DNA from: Bacteroidales bacterium
GTDB taxonomy: Bacteria; Bacteroidota; Bacteroidia; Bacteroidales; UBA932
Assembly: GCA_024398105.1 (NCBI GenBank)
Contig: JAKSJP010000005.1
Location: forward strand, 1-64,000
Direction: 5' to 3'
DNA: 64,000 nucleotides
Shown here piece by piece: positions 16,685 through 25,656 of this stretch. The notes under the pieces were generated by a model that was given only the letters and a program-made list of their open reading frames with translations, was not told where the DNA came from and did not search any database. A program made the position numbers and the translations under genes. Within the stretch, counting starts at the first letter, position 1, and every line of letters starts with the position of its first letter.

Positions 16685-17293
16685 ATGATCAGATCACTCA
16701 TATTCGACTTCGGAAAGGTCCTGGTGGACTACGACTTCTACCGGTTCATCGAGTCTTTCATCCCCGACCTGGAGAAGAAGGACAGGTTCATCAGCTGCAT
16801 CCTGACGGACCATTGGTTCAAGACGCTCGACAAGGAGGACAGGCCGTTCGAGGAGACGATCAGGCAGATGCAGGAGCTGTATCCCGAGTTCACCAAGGAG
16901 ATCCAGATATTCGCCGACGAGTTCCCTTCGATAGTCGACCGTGAGGTGCCTGGTATGAGGGAGCTTCTCACAAGGCTGAAAGCAGAAGGATACAGGCTCT
17001 ATGGGCTGACCAACTGGTGCAACCGAGTACGTGTGACGATGTCGCAGTACGGGATATTCCAGCTTCTGGACGGGCAGGTCATCTCGTCTGTGGAACATGA
17101 GATCAAGCCGTTCCCGCAGATCTACAGGATCCTTTTCGACCGCTTCGCTCTGAAGCCTGAGGAATGCGTCTTCACCGATGACAAGCAGGAGAACATCGAC
17201 GGCTCACTCGCCGTCGGTATGCCGGCGATCCTCTTCAAGGATGCGCAGCAGTACGAGGCTGAACTTAGGAAAATAATCGCCGAAAGGCAGTAG
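16685..17293 (+). CDS. HAD family hydrolase (YihX-like, subfamily IA)
   Basis: This is a protein of about 202 aa. The nucleophile motif FDFGKVLVDYD has D8 as the likely nucleophile. Motif II lies in YRLYGLTNW, and motif III/IV in KPEECVFTDDKQENIDGS. The cap is the small helical type of class IA. Related enzymes dephosphorylate sugar phosphates such as alpha-glucose-1-phosphate. The second motif I residue is Gly rather than Asp, as in several YihX relatives. The start codon falls where the transcription start is predicted, so the mRNA may be leaderless. Confidence 0.82.
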   Translation: MIRSLIFDFGKVLVDYDFYRFIESFIPDLEKKDRFISCILTDHWFKTLDKEDRPFEETIRQMQELYPEFTKEIQIFADEFPSIVDREVPGMRELLTRLKAEGYRLYGLTNWCNRVRVTMSQYGIFQLLDGQVISSVEHEIKPFPQIYRILFDRFALKPEECVFTDDKQENIDGSLAVGMPAILFKDAQQYEAELRKIIAERQ

Positions 17294-17320
17294 CCAGTAT
17301 GAATAAAAAACAATAATTAT

Positions 17321-18499
17321 ATGAAAAAGACCCTTATCGCGACCCTTGCCCTCGCATGCATGATGTCGCTTCCGTCCCTCGCTCAAGGCGGCTACAAGTT
17401 CACCACGGTGGTATCCAACAAGACCACACCGATCAAGGACCAGGCTTCCACCGGAACATGCTGGTGCTTCGCTACCACTTCGTTCATGGAGTCGGAGCTC
17501 ATCAGGATGGGCAAGGGAGAGTACGACCTCTCAGAGATGTTCATCGTGCGCCAGAAGTACATCAACCAGATGAAGGACAACTTCCTCCGCCAAGGCAACG
17601 GCAACGTCGGCCAGGGCAGCCTCTCGCATACCTGGATGAACGCTTTCCGTCAGGTCGGAATCGTCCCTGAGGAAGTGTACCATGGAATCAACTATGACTC
17701 GCAGTCGCACAACCATTCGGAGCTTGCTGCCATGGTCGCAGGAATGGCGAAGACAGGACTTGCGATGAGAAAGAGAGGACCTGAGTTCGACAAGGTGGTA
17801 GACGCGATGTTCGACGTGTATCTGGGCGAGCTTCCTGAGACATTCACATACAAGGGAAAGCAGTACACCGCGCAGTCTTTCGCGCAGAGCCTCGGCCTCG
17901 ATATGGACGACTATGTGGAGATCACCAGCTTCTCCCACAAGCCATACTACACCCAGATGTCCGTCGAGGTTCCTGACAACTGGGAGCACGAGCGCCAGTA
18001 CAACGTTCCGCTCGACGAGATGATCGAGGTGATGGACCATGCGCTGAAGAACGGCTATACGATAGACTGGGACGGTGACGTCAGCGAGAAGGGCTTCTCA
18101 CACAGGAACTGCGTCGCCATCAACCCTCAGGTCGCTGTTCTCAAGGACTACTCTGACACCGACCGCGCACGCTTCGAGGACATGACTCCTGCTGCCCGTC
18201 TCGAGGAGGTCTACAAGTTCGAGAACCCATATCCTGAGATCGACGTGACCCAGGAGATCCGCCAGGCCGGCTACGAGTCGTTCGCCACTACCGACGACCA
18301 TCTGATGCACATCGTCGGCATCTCGAAGGACCAGAACGGTACAAAGTACTACATCACGAAGAACAGCTGGGGCGACAGCAATGCCCAGGGAGGATATCTC
18401 AACATGTCAGAGAGCTTTGTACGCGCTAAGACGATCTATGTGATGGTCCACAAGGACGCCCTTCCAAAGGATCTCCGCAAGAAGCTCGGAATCAAGTAG
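17321..18499 (+). CDS. Secreted C1 family cysteine peptidase (PepC/bleomycin hydrolase type)
   Basis: The protein is 392 aa with a signal peptide (MKKTLIATLALACMMSLPSL). The papain-family catalytic elements are present in order: oxyanion Gln and nucleophile Cys in KDQASTGTCWCF (Q41, C47), the His in DDHLMHIVGI, and the Asn in YYITKNSWGD. Length and spacing fit the aminopeptidase C / bleomycin hydrolase branch, usually cytosolic but often exported in Bacteroidales. A role in peptide degradation in the periplasm is inferred. It starts 27 bp after the HAD gene and may share its transcript. Confidence 0.88.
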   Translation: MKKTLIATLALACMMSLPSLAQGGYKFTTVVSNKTTPIKDQASTGTCWCFATTSFMESELIRMGKGEYDLSEMFIVRQKYINQMKDNFLRQGNGNVGQGSLSHTWMNAFRQVGIVPEEVYHGINYDSQSHNHSELAAMVAGMAKTGLAMRKRGPEFDKVVDAMFDVYLGELPETFTYKGKQYTAQSFAQSLGLDMDDYVEITSFSHKPYYTQMSVEVPDNWEHERQYNVPLDEMIEVMDHALKNGYTIDWDGDVSEKGFSHRNCVAINPQVAVLKDYSDTDRARFEDMTPAARLEEVYKFENPYPEIDVTQEIRQAGYESFATTDDHLMHIVGISKDQNGTKYYITKNSWGDSNAQGGYLNMSESFVRAKTIYVMVHKDALPKDLRKKLGIK

Positions 18500-18500
18500 A

Positions 18501-19199
18501 CTATCTTCTCACTATATAGAAAGTGACTTCATATCGTCCGCCTCTGAGAATCTCGTTACCGGCAAACGGCCTGACCGACGGTGACGGCACAGAGGCGGCG
18601 ATGTTGTAATAGCCGTTCTTGACGGTTACTATCCCCCTTCCACCCGGCTCGATGGTTATGTTCTCGCAGTCTACACCGCTGTACATGACCGTAAGTGCCT
18701 GACCCGTGGAATTGTTTACGATTATGGTGCTGACAGGGGAATCGTCGTCGGCATAGATGCGCTCGATAGGAGGCAGGTTCTGGTGCGCGCTGGTGAACGC
18801 GTCGGCGACCTTCATCGCGATGAGCCTTGCCGTCGCCTCGGACCTGTGCTCGCCGCTCGGGTACATGGCTATGTACTTCTCATATGCCTCCTTGGTGTCC
18901 TCGGAAGAGGCTCTGTTCCATGCGCCTTCCTCGCTTCTCCACTCCCTGTCCTTGAATTCCTTCTCGATCTCCTTCATCCTGGCGTCGTCCGGAAGCCTGT
19001 TGACCTCGATAGGGATGTCCTTCAGGTCGAAGGTCTTCTCGATCAGCCCAGAGGTGCTTCCCTTCATGGTACCCGAGTTCTCGATCCTTCCCTTCTTTAT
19101 CGTCTCTCCCTTGTTGAGCTCGAGCACGGTCTGCGCACCGGCGCTCAGGGAGATGAGCATCAGCGCGAAGACTATGGATATGAGTTTCCTGAGGGACAT
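18501..19199 (-). CDS. Exported protein of unknown function with a TPR-like segment
   Basis: This 232-aa protein has a signal peptide (MSLRKLISIVFALMLISLSA). A central helical stretch EAYEKYIAMYPSGEHRSEAT resembles one tetratricopeptide repeat. The C-terminal 75 residues look like a small beta-sandwich (TIIVNNSTGQALTVMYSG; GYYNIAASV). I do not recognise the family. A TAACTTTG box (19229-19236) about 30 bp upstream, inside the end of the MATE gene, could drive it. It is convergent with the C1 peptidase gene. Confidence 0.55.
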   Translation of the reverse strand: MSLRKLISIVFALMLISLSAGAQTVLELNKGETIKKGRIENSGTMKGSTSGLIEKTFDLKDIPIEVNRLPDDARMKEIEKEFKDREWRSEEGAWNRASSEDTKEAYEKYIAMYPSGEHRSEATARLIAMKVADAFTSAHQNLPPIERIYADDDSPVSTIIVNNSTGQALTVMYSGVDCENITIEPGGRGIVTVKNGYYNIAASVPSPSVRPFAGNEILRGGRYEVTFYIVRR

Positions 19200-19223
19200 T
19201 GTCTGACTCTGGGTTTATGTCGG

Positions 19224-20567
19224 TCATGCAAAGTTACAAATTCCGTACCTCTTTCCGAAGCCGACGATAAGGCCTGCGGACAGCAGGATGGCAAGGAACT
19301 CAGCTACGTTGACCGCCATCCAGATACCGTCGATCCCGAGTACCGCAGGAAGGATGAAAACCGCGCCAAGTTCGAGCACCAGGGTCCTCACGAACGCAGC
19401 TACGGCGGATACCACACCGTTGTTGAGAGCCGTGAACAATGCCGAGGTGAACATGTTTAACCCGCAGATTATGAAGCTTATCATGTAGATCTTGCTGGCA
19501 TGGACGGTCAGTTCCCAGAGCGGTTGGCTATATCCCACGAAGATGCGTGCTATCAGCGGGATACCCATCTCGGCTATGGCCGTAAGCCCGATTCCGCAGA
19601 CTCCCACTATCACGAGACTCTTCCTCAGGAGGCTCTTCAGCTCATCCCTGTTCCCTGCCCCGTAGTTATATGAGATGATCTGCGAGATGCCCATGTTGTA
19701 GCCGATGAACACCGCCGCGAAGATGAATCCCAGATACATTATCACACCATAGGCCGAAACGCCGTCCGAGCCGATATAGCGCATCAGTTGCCAGTTGTAG
19801 CATATGCTGACTATGCTCAGCGAGACGGCGCCCACGAACTCCGACATGCCGTTCGAGCACGAGTTGGCTATCGCCTTCCAGTCATATGAACATGGTACCA
19901 GCTTCAGCTGCGTACGGTTGCGTTTCGACCGGAAGAACCAGAGCGGAACGCCTCCACCGACAAGGAGCGAGGTCGCTGTCGCGACGGCGGCACCCGTGAG
20001 CCCCCATCCGAAGACTGCGATGAAAAGGAAGTCCAGCACTATGTTCGTGATGCCGCAGGCGATGCTCAGCACGGTGCTGAAATGAGGCCTCTCGGCGACC
20101 ATGAAGAACGGCGTGAACGCCCTTTGGAGCATGCAGGCCGGAAGTACCGTGACCAGAATCCGTCCGTACTGGACGCAATAAGGAAGCATCGCGTCGTCCG
20201 CACCGAGTGTCCTTGCGAGCCAGGGCATGGTAATGAAGAGGACGACCGCCAGCACTGCGCTGACCGTGACCGTCACCTTCAGGAGCATCGAGAATATCCT
20301 GTTAGCCCTCTCAGGGTCCTGCTCTCCGAAGGTCTTGGACACGAGTGCGCTTCCTCCGGCTCCTATCATCAGGCCGATCGCACAGACTATGTCCATCGGC
20401 GGCCAGATCAGGTTCATCCCGGCGAAGGCGTCGCTGCCGGCGTAGTTGGAGATGAAGAAGCCGTCGACGATGGTGTAGACGGACGTGACGAGCATTGTCA
20501 GCACCATAGGTACCATGGTCCTGACGATTCTGCGATAACCGTAATGTCCTTTGAGCTCTACCTCCAT
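19224..20567 (-). CDS. MATE family multidrug efflux transporter
   Basis: This 447-aa protein has the twelve-helix MATE layout: two homologous halves starting with MVPMVLTMLVTSVYTIVDG and with a second bundle after residue 225. The family-typical segments GAGGSALVSKTFGEQD and GYNMGISQIISYNYGAGN are visible. These antiporters export cationic compounds using Na+ or H+. A TATCTTTG box (20618-20625) lies about 50 bp upstream and is divergent from the next gene's promoter. Confidence 0.87.
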   Translation of the reverse strand: MEVELKGHYGYRRIVRTMVPMVLTMLVTSVYTIVDGFFISNYAGSDAFAGMNLIWPPMDIVCAIGLMIGAGGSALVSKTFGEQDPERANRIFSMLLKVTVTVSAVLAVVLFITMPWLARTLGADDAMLPYCVQYGRILVTVLPACMLQRAFTPFFMVAERPHFSTVLSIACGITNIVLDFLFIAVFGWGLTGAAVATATSLLVGGGVPLWFFRSKRNRTQLKLVPCSYDWKAIANSCSNGMSEFVGAVSLSIVSICYNWQLMRYIGSDGVSAYGVIMYLGFIFAAVFIGYNMGISQIISYNYGAGNRDELKSLLRKSLVIVGVCGIGLTAIAEMGIPLIARIFVGYSQPLWELTVHASKIYMISFIICGLNMFTSALFTALNNGVVSAVAAFVRTLVLELGAVFILPAVLGIDGIWMAVNVAEFLAILLSAGLIVGFGKRYGICNFA

Positions 20568-20617
20568 CTTTGGAATAGTTTATGCTAAATATAAGGCGCG
20601 TCTTCCTGAAACGGACG

Positions 20618-20646
20618 CAAAGATAGGCCAATTATCGCTATATTTG
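20618..20646. promoter_or_regulatory. Divergent -7 boxes
   Basis: TATCTTTG on the minus strand (20618-20625) serves the MATE gene. TATATTTG on the plus strand (20639-20646) ends 4 nt before the ATG at 20651. Confidence 0.5.
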
Positions 20647-20650
20647 AAAC

Positions 20651-21445
20651 ATGAACACCAAGTTGCTGATATCCATCGTCCCGTTGCTGCTGTGCGCAGG
20701 CTCTGCCTACGCCCAGAACAATGCTGGACGGGAGTTCGGGAATACCGGGTCTTCGGCCATAAGGAATGCCGAGGCCTCCCTTGAATTCCTTGAGACACCG
20801 GATCCCGTTCCCGATTTCAAGAAGATCGAGAGTTTCTCTGCAGTCAGGACGGATTCGAAGGACCTGGACATCTATAATCCTATGATCCAGTCCTACGGCT
20901 CCGGAGGCTGGGCGACTCCTTTCAACGGGCTGACTGTGGTCGGCACGCATTCCTATACCGAGCAGCCCTTCCTGCTCGTGACAAGGTCCGCCGCGATGGG
21001 CCTCAATTATACCCATGGCAGGTTCTCCGCAACCGTCACAGGCACAGCGCGCAACCAGGCTCCTATGGGGTTCGCCTCGTTCAATCAGTTCGGTGTCGAT
21101 GCACAGCTGAAGTACCGTCTCACCCCTTCCGTCAGCTTCACTGCCTTCGGAGAGTACGTCAACAGCGCGCCGTATCTCAACGCGGCCCTCTATCCTTATA
21201 TCCAGTCATCGCGCTACGGCGCATACGTTACCTTCGAGAGCGACAGGGTCGGTGTGGACCTCGGTGCCCAGCGATATATGGACCCTATGACCGGACGTAT
21301 GGAGGTCGCTCCTATCGTCACTCCGTTCATCAAGTTCGACAACGGAATCTCCATCGGTCTTCCGGTCGGAGGAATGATAAAGAACGCCTATGATAATTCT
21401 CATAGGCGCGATATTCCTCCTCCACCACCTCCTCCGAGGCGTTAG
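20651..21445 (+). CDS. Small outer-membrane-like protein with polyproline tail
   Basis: The protein is 264 aa with a signal peptide (MNTKLLISIVPLLLCAGSAY). The mature part has amphipathic beta strands rich in Ser, Thr and Tyr (GRFSATVTGTARNQAP; PSVSFTAFGEYVNSAPY) that fit an eight-to-ten-strand barrel. It ends in a basic run after PPPPPPP. No family was recognised. The start codon lies at the predicted transcription start, so the message may be leaderless. Confidence 0.6.
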   Translation: MNTKLLISIVPLLLCAGSAYAQNNAGREFGNTGSSAIRNAEASLEFLETPDPVPDFKKIESFSAVRTDSKDLDIYNPMIQSYGSGGWATPFNGLTVVGTHSYTEQPFLLVTRSAAMGLNYTHGRFSATVTGTARNQAPMGFASFNQFGVDAQLKYRLTPSVSFTAFGEYVNSAPYLNAALYPYIQSSRYGAYVTFESDRVGVDLGAQRYMDPMTGRMEVAPIVTPFIKFDNGISIGLPVGGMIKNAYDNSHRRDIPPPPPPPRR

Positions 21446-21456
21446 CTATTCAAAGT

Positions 21457-22068
21457 TTATTGTTCGCGTATTTCCCTTATGATTTCCTGCACCCATGCGG
21501 GTGGTATGGAGATATCCCCAAGGTATTCATTTTCAGGGATATTCGCAAGCTTTAGCTTGATTTTCCTCTTCTCTTCCGGGCCTATGCCTTCTGCACCCAG
21601 CGCTCGTATGGCGGCTGAGATGAGCTGCATGTCACTGTTCCTGTAGTCGAATATCTTGACTTCAGATGTATGGTTGAAGTAGATTTTCCTTCCTTTCGCC
21701 AGATTGATCTTCCTCGGAGCTCCATCAGTGAGATACTTCAAGTCAGATATCCTAAGACCTATCAGGCCAAGCTGGTACGCAGCCTGATCTCCATAAGGGA
21801 TTATCCTTACTCTTTCCTTCTCTGCAAGCGCCATGGCAATGGCTTCCTCTGTCGGCAGTACTATCTTCGGTGCATAGCCATCGCTTATTCCAGGATAGCA
21901 GTAGATGCCTCTCGCTAGCCTGACGACCATGCTCTCTGATACCAGTCTCATCAGTGCTATCCTGACACTCCCCTGACTCTCCATGTCTGAGAAGTCGTCG
22001 ATGAAGAATATGCGACCCCTTTCCCAGGACGCTATCCTTTCCCTTACCGATTTCTCCGTTCCAATCAT
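21457..22068 (-). CDS. DUF6088/AbiEi-like transcriptional regulator, orphan
   Basis: This 203-aa protein has an N-terminal winged helix (GRIFFIDDFSD, then SVRIALMRLVSESMVVRLA and GIYCYP). A mixed alpha/beta domain follows. This is the layout of AbiEi-type antitoxins and DUF6088 proteins. In type IV toxin-antitoxin pairs the partner is a nucleotidyltransferase toxin encoded just downstream. None is present here, because the next gene in that direction is on the opposite strand. A TATTTTTG box lies 19 bp upstream (22088-22095). Confidence 0.7.
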   Translation of the reverse strand: MIGTEKSVRERIASWERGRIFFIDDFSDMESQGSVRIALMRLVSESMVVRLARGIYCYPGISDGYAPKIVLPTEEAIAMALAEKERVRIIPYGDQAAYQLGLIGLRISDLKYLTDGAPRKINLAKGRKIYFNHTSEVKIFDYRNSDMQLISAAIRALGAEGIGPEEKRKIKLKLANIPENEYLGDISIPPAWVQEIIREIREQ

Positions 22069-22210
22069 CTACGTTAATGTTTCTTAACAAAAATATCACA
22101 TATTTGTTATTATAACAACAAAACCTAATAAAATATTAAACGAATCTTTGTCCTGAAAATTGATGCCACCAGAACTGTATCGATCCGCCGTCACGACATA
22201 TAATAAATAT

Positions 22211-22236
22211 GGGAGCACAGCGTCTGCTGCACTCCC
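22211..22236 (-). terminator. Terminator-like hairpin after pgeF
   Basis: On the minus strand GGGAGTGCAGC-AGAC-GCTGTGCTCCC folds into an 11-bp stem with a tandem G-U/U-G pair, followed by ATATTTATT. On the plus strand the same positions are C/A mismatches, so it is oriented for the PgeF gene. The rest of 22069-22281 holds only the promoter of the AbiEi-like gene. Confidence 0.45.
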
Positions 22237-22281
22237 CTACCCTTTCGGTAAAAATATCTGGTCAGGTCTAGTATATTCTGA

Positions 22282-22959
22282 TTAGATCAGCTTGATTGAA
22301 TTGATGATCCTGCCGCACTCCCTGCCTTCGCGGCGAGCTGAGAAGAATTCCTCGTTCTGATATGTACAGATTCCGGTCATATGGATGTTCTCCTCTGGAA
22401 TTCCTGATTCTGTGAGAGTTATCTTCACCACCTCATGCAGATCGATGTGATGGCCACCGGCCATGCTACCTTCGGTCCTAGGTCCACGGAACGACCAGAT
22501 CCTGTCCACAGGAAAGCCGGACTGCTTGAAAAGCTGGGCGACCTCCTCCCCTACCTGGAAGGCATCGGCTCCGATTCCTGGTCCGACGACCGCGATCAGG
22601 TCCTTCGGCTTCGAGCCATAGTTCAGGGTCATGGCACGGATCGTCCAGTTGGCGATCTTGTTTATGGTTCCACGCCATCCGGAATGTGCGGCTCCGATAG
22701 CATGGTTGACCGGATCATATAGAAATACCGGCAGACAGTCGGCGGTCCTGATGCCGATCGCCACTCCCCTGAGGTTGGTGACCATGGCATCGACTCCCTC
22801 GAGCTGCTCGCGGGTATAGTCATCACGATCTATCACAGCTACGTTGACAGAGTGCGTCTGATGGGCCTGGATGACTGGATATGGCAGTACACAGTCTCTC
22901 CTAGTAGAGAATGCCTCAACCTCCGGAGCAATGTCGTATACTAATAGTTCGTCTGTCAT
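22282..22959 (-). CDS. pgeF: Peptidoglycan editing factor PgeF (YfiH/laccase-domain family)
   Basis: This 225-aa protein has all landmarks of the multicopper-polyphenol-oxidase-like YfiH family: IQAHQTHS, GIRTADCLPV, GAAHSGWRGT and a C-terminal CTY...FFSARR. The His and Cys residues form the Zn site. PgeF hydrolyses wrongly incorporated UDP-MurNAc-L-Ser during cell-wall synthesis, and relatives act as purine nucleoside phosphorylases. It is slightly shorter than the usual 240-260 aa. Confidence 0.88.
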   Translation of the reverse strand: MTDELLVYDIAPEVEAFSTRRDCVLPYPVIQAHQTHSVNVAVIDRDDYTREQLEGVDAMVTNLRGVAIGIRTADCLPVFLYDPVNHAIGAAHSGWRGTINKIANWTIRAMTLNYGSKPKDLIAVVGPGIGADAFQVGEEVAQLFKQSGFPVDRIWSFRGPRTEGSMAGGHHIDLHEVVKITLTESGIPEENIHMTGICTYQNEEFFSARREGRECGRIINSIKLI

Positions 22960-23020
22960 TTACTTGACTTTCAGTAGGTTATATAACTTTATTTAATCTT
23001 CTTATCCAATTACTTTGGCC

Positions 23021-23653
23021 TTATTCTCTGCCATTTTCGTCGTCAATCAGGTTTCCCCTGTCGATTTCGGCCTGTATGAAGTGCTTTCTGGCGTATTCCC
23101 AGAGGACTTCCGACCCTTCTGCGGATCTTGCATTCCTGCGAAGCACTTCCGAGAGTTTCCTCTCCCCTTCCCTCCACGCTCTGCCTCCACTTGCATTCTG
23201 AAGGAGCAGCGGCTGGAAGTTGTCCAAGGCATGGGCGAACTTCGCCTCCGGAGTCTCCCACTCTTCGAACTCTTCCCAGAGAGAGCGGATCTTCTGTCCG
23301 AGATTCTCAGGCAGCTGCGCGAAAAGCTTGTCCGCAGCCGCGAGTTCCCTCTCCCTCTGTGTCTTCATACCTTCTATATCATACGCGAAGGTATCTCCGG
23401 CATACACCTCGACAAGATCATGCACCAGCAGGATGCTCACTACCTTGAGCTGATCGACCTTCTCGTTCGAGTAGTCCGAGAGAAGAAGCGCCATCATGGC
23501 CATGTGCCACGCATGTTCCGCATCATTCTCGAAGCGCTCACCATCTGACAGATAAGTCCTTCGCTGCACGAACTTCTCCTTGTCAATCAATCTGCAGAAG
23601 TCAACTATCTGCTGGAGTTCAGATTGCATGTCGTTACTTAACTTCATAGTCAA
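23021..23653 (-). CDS. HD-domain hydrolase (YfbR/HDDC2-like)
   Basis: This is a 210-aa member of the HD_3 metal-dependent phosphohydrolases. The metal ligands are visible in order: the first His in ENDAEHAWHMAMMALLL, the HD doublet in LLVHDLVEVYAGDTFAYD, and the later Asp in FAHALDNFQPLL. Close families are 5'-deoxynucleotidases acting on dNMPs. An alternative start two codons later (23647) is possible. It overlaps the 3' end of the next upstream gene by up to 20 bp, so the two are probably co-transcribed. Confidence 0.82.
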   Translation of the reverse strand: MTMKLSNDMQSELQQIVDFCRLIDKEKFVQRRTYLSDGERFENDAEHAWHMAMMALLLSDYSNEKVDQLKVVSILLVHDLVEVYAGDTFAYDIEGMKTQRERELAAADKLFAQLPENLGQKIRSLWEEFEEWETPEAKFAHALDNFQPLLLQNASGGRAWREGERKLSEVLRRNARSAEGSEVLWEYARKHFIQAEIDRGNLIDDENGRE

Positions 23654-24290
23654 GCGATTTCAAATAAAATTCCCTTCTCTGCTCAGGACTGATGTCGCTG
23701 TAGGTGATCCTGTACTCCTGAGCAATCCCCTCCTCCAGGTTGCAGGCATAGAGACGTTCAGCGCAATGGAGGAAAAGACGTGCATACCGTACTTCATTTC
23801 CTTTCTGCAGGTCGATGGTGTAGTTCACGGTCTTGAGGACCTGCCACTCATCAAGGAAATCCTTGCTGAAGACAAAGAGTCCGAACTCGTTGAACTCGCC
23901 ATAGAACCCGGACGACACCTTCCCCACCTTGCTCGCGATCACCTCCTTCATCGGGAGAGCGAGCTTCCAGTACTCGAGCTCGAGGCCTCCGACATACCTT
24001 CCGTCGGTCAGACCGAAGCCGTAACCTGTCTCGAGGATCTCGGCCACGAGGCCGTCTCCGCTTCCATGCGCAGAGGAAATTCCGGCCAGATCCTTCAGCA
24101 TCTGCTGGGCCGCAGCCTTTCCGCCATCCATCGCCCTGGTCACTTCTATGCCAAGACGGGAGCCGTCAGAGCTCTGAAGGTCCGGACGGTCCTCGTTCAC
24201 AAGATCATCGAACTTGTGTCCAAGCAGGGTCCTGAGAGCAGCCATGGCATAGCGCTCAAAGAAGCAAGTATCGTATTTCCTATACGCCAT
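23634..24290 (-). CDS. Unknown protein with a PD-(D/E)XK nuclease-like motif
   Basis: This is a protein of about 218 aa starting MAYRKYDTCF. The ATG at 24290 is preferred because TATATTTG (24310-24317) lies 19 bp upstream; an in-frame Met 30 codons earlier lies upstream of that box. Near residue 35-55 the sequence DRPDLQSSDGSRLGIEVTRA matches the PD...(D/E)xT core of restriction-endonuclease-like folds, with Thr in place of Lys. The rest has no recognised domain. It overlaps the HD hydrolase gene downstream. It borders the AT-rich partition array. Confidence 0.5.
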   Translation of the reverse strand: MAYRKYDTCFFERYAMAALRTLLGHKFDDLVNEDRPDLQSSDGSRLGIEVTRAMDGGKAAAQQMLKDLAGISSAHGSGDGLVAEILETGYGFGLTDGRYVGGLELEYWKLALPMKEVIASKVGKVSSGFYGEFNEFGLFVFSKDFLDEWQVLKTVNYTIDLQKGNEVRYARLFLHCAERLYACNLEEGIAQEYRITYSDISPEQRREFYLKSLDYEVK

Positions 24291-24385
24291 CGTCCTGAAT
24301 TCTCTATAACAAATATACGAAATCTTCCTTGTATTGCCTACATAAATAGCATAAAATCTATGAACACGAAAACTGTGCAAAACTT

Positions 24386-24826
24386 TATTTCTTTATTTAA
24401 ATCTTTATTTAATTAAACATATCTTTATATAAAGAATTAAATATATTAGACTACAAGGCACTGCAGGGGCATTTTGGTATTTAATAAATATTTAAATGCT
24501 TAAAGTTTTATTTATTTAAACATTTATTTACATAAAGCATTAAATATTACTTTAAATAAATAGATATTTAAATTATTCAATGGAGCAACCTTTATTTAAA
24601 GTTATATTTAATTATTTACTTAAAGCTTTATTTATCTAAATATACATTTAAGTAAATACATATTTAAATAAAGGCAATATTCCAGGTGTCATTAAATAAA
24701 TATTTAACTATTTAAATAAATATAGATTTAATTATTTACTTAAATTTCCTTTTAAATAAAGATAGATTTATTTAAACATCTATTTAATTAAATCTATAAA
24801 GAAGTATTTATTTAAAGGAATATTTA
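24386..24826. repeat. AT-rich array with TA steps on a 4-bp register (putative parS/centromere)
   Basis: About 440 bp are almost only A and T, with eleven TTTAAA hexamers plus many one-base variants. From 24485 to 24826 nearly every TA dinucleotide starts at a position equal to 1 modulo 4; by hand about 59 TA steps are on this grid and about 8 are off it. A shorter block at 24386-24444 shows the same spacing in another phase. The array ends at the promoter of the ParA gene. A matching short array precedes the gene for the AT-hook/RHH protein. A centromere and autoregulatory operator is the most likely role; an origin unwinding element is the alternative. Confidence 0.75.
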
Positions 24827-24827
24827 T

Positions 24828-24835
24828 TATATTTG
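24828..24835 (+). promoter_or_regulatory. -7 box TATATTTG for parA
   Basis: This consensus box lies 32 bp before the ATG at 24868. It directly abuts the end of the AT-rich array, so a protein bound to the array would block it. Confidence 0.55.
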
Positions 24836-24867
24836 CCACAGACAAAAAAAGACACCTTATATAATAT

Positions 24868-25647
24868 ATGGCTAAGATAATCTGCTTCGTAAACAACAAG
24901 GGCGGCTGCGGAAAGACTACTACTGTATGCGCCATCGGAATGGCCTGGGCAAGCCTGGGTAAGAAGATACTCTTCATCGACCTGGACTCACAGTCCAACC
25001 TGACCAGTATCGTGACAGACACGGATCCTTCGACTCAGGAGTGGGACACCACTCTCGAGGACGCATTCGTAGGAGGTCCTGAGTTCGGTCTTCCTATCGT
25101 CCACGTCAACGAGTACATAGACATCGTGCCTTCAGATCTCGATCTCTCGAACTTCGACAAGGATACGACAAGGTTCACTGGCAGGGAATACCTCCTCGCA
25201 GACCTTATCGAGACCGTGAAGAACAACTACGACTACATCCTGCTTGACTGTCCACCAGCTCTCGGACTTATCACATACAATGCTCTCGTGGCATCCGACT
25301 ACCTTGTGATGGTGACAAACGCAGAGGGTCTTTCATACAGAGGTCTCAAGATGGTTGCAAGCCTCTACAACGAGGTGATCGGAAACCGCAGGCTCAATCC
25401 GGCTCTCCAGATCCTCGGCGTCGTTGTGACCAGATATGAGAAGAACAATCTCTCTGAGATGTACCTCGGCAAGATCAAGAACGACCTCGGCGACATGGTC
25501 ATCGAACCGGTCATCCGCAAGTCTACCAAGGTTGCGCAGTCAGCTTCTTTCCAGCAGAATCTCTATACTTTCGATCCTAACGGAAAGGCTACTCAAGACT
25601 ATAAGAAAGTATCGGCTGAACTTCTTCAACGTATTGAAATCAAGTAG
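24868..25647 (+). CDS. parA: ParA-type partition ATPase (type Ib, ParF-like)
   Basis: This 259-aa P-loop ATPase has the deviant Walker A motif NNKGGCGKTTT (signature Lys11, K16), the Walker A' region IDLDSQSNLT, and the Walker B region YDYILLDCPPALG. It lacks the N-terminal helix-turn-helix of type Ia ParA proteins, so it fits the short class that works with a small ribbon-helix-helix partner. ParA forms ATP-dependent gradients on the nucleoid that move DNA bound at the centromere. The partner gene follows 48 bp downstream. A large AT array precedes it. Confidence 0.92.
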   Translation: MAKIICFVNNKGGCGKTTTVCAIGMAWASLGKKILFIDLDSQSNLTSIVTDTDPSTQEWDTTLEDAFVGGPEFGLPIVHVNEYIDIVPSDLDLSNFDKDTTRFTGREYLLADLIETVKNNYDYILLDCPPALGLITYNALVASDYLVMVTNAEGLSYRGLKMVASLYNEVIGNRRLNPALQILGVVVTRYEKNNLSEMYLGKIKNDLGDMVIEPVIRKSTKVAQSASFQQNLYTFDPNGKATQDYKKVSAELLQRIEIK

Positions 25648-25656
25648 TTTAGCAAT

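Noticed and set aside
22069..22281. Possible tRNA or small RNA next to pgeF
   Set aside because: No cloverleaf or CCA end can be drawn; the only structure is a terminator-like hairpin oriented for pgeF.
24386..24826. CRISPR array or simple microsatellite
   Set aside because: There are no fixed repeats and spacers. It is also not a plain tandem tetranucleotide, because both TTTA and TAAA orientations occur and GC-containing gaps keep the register.
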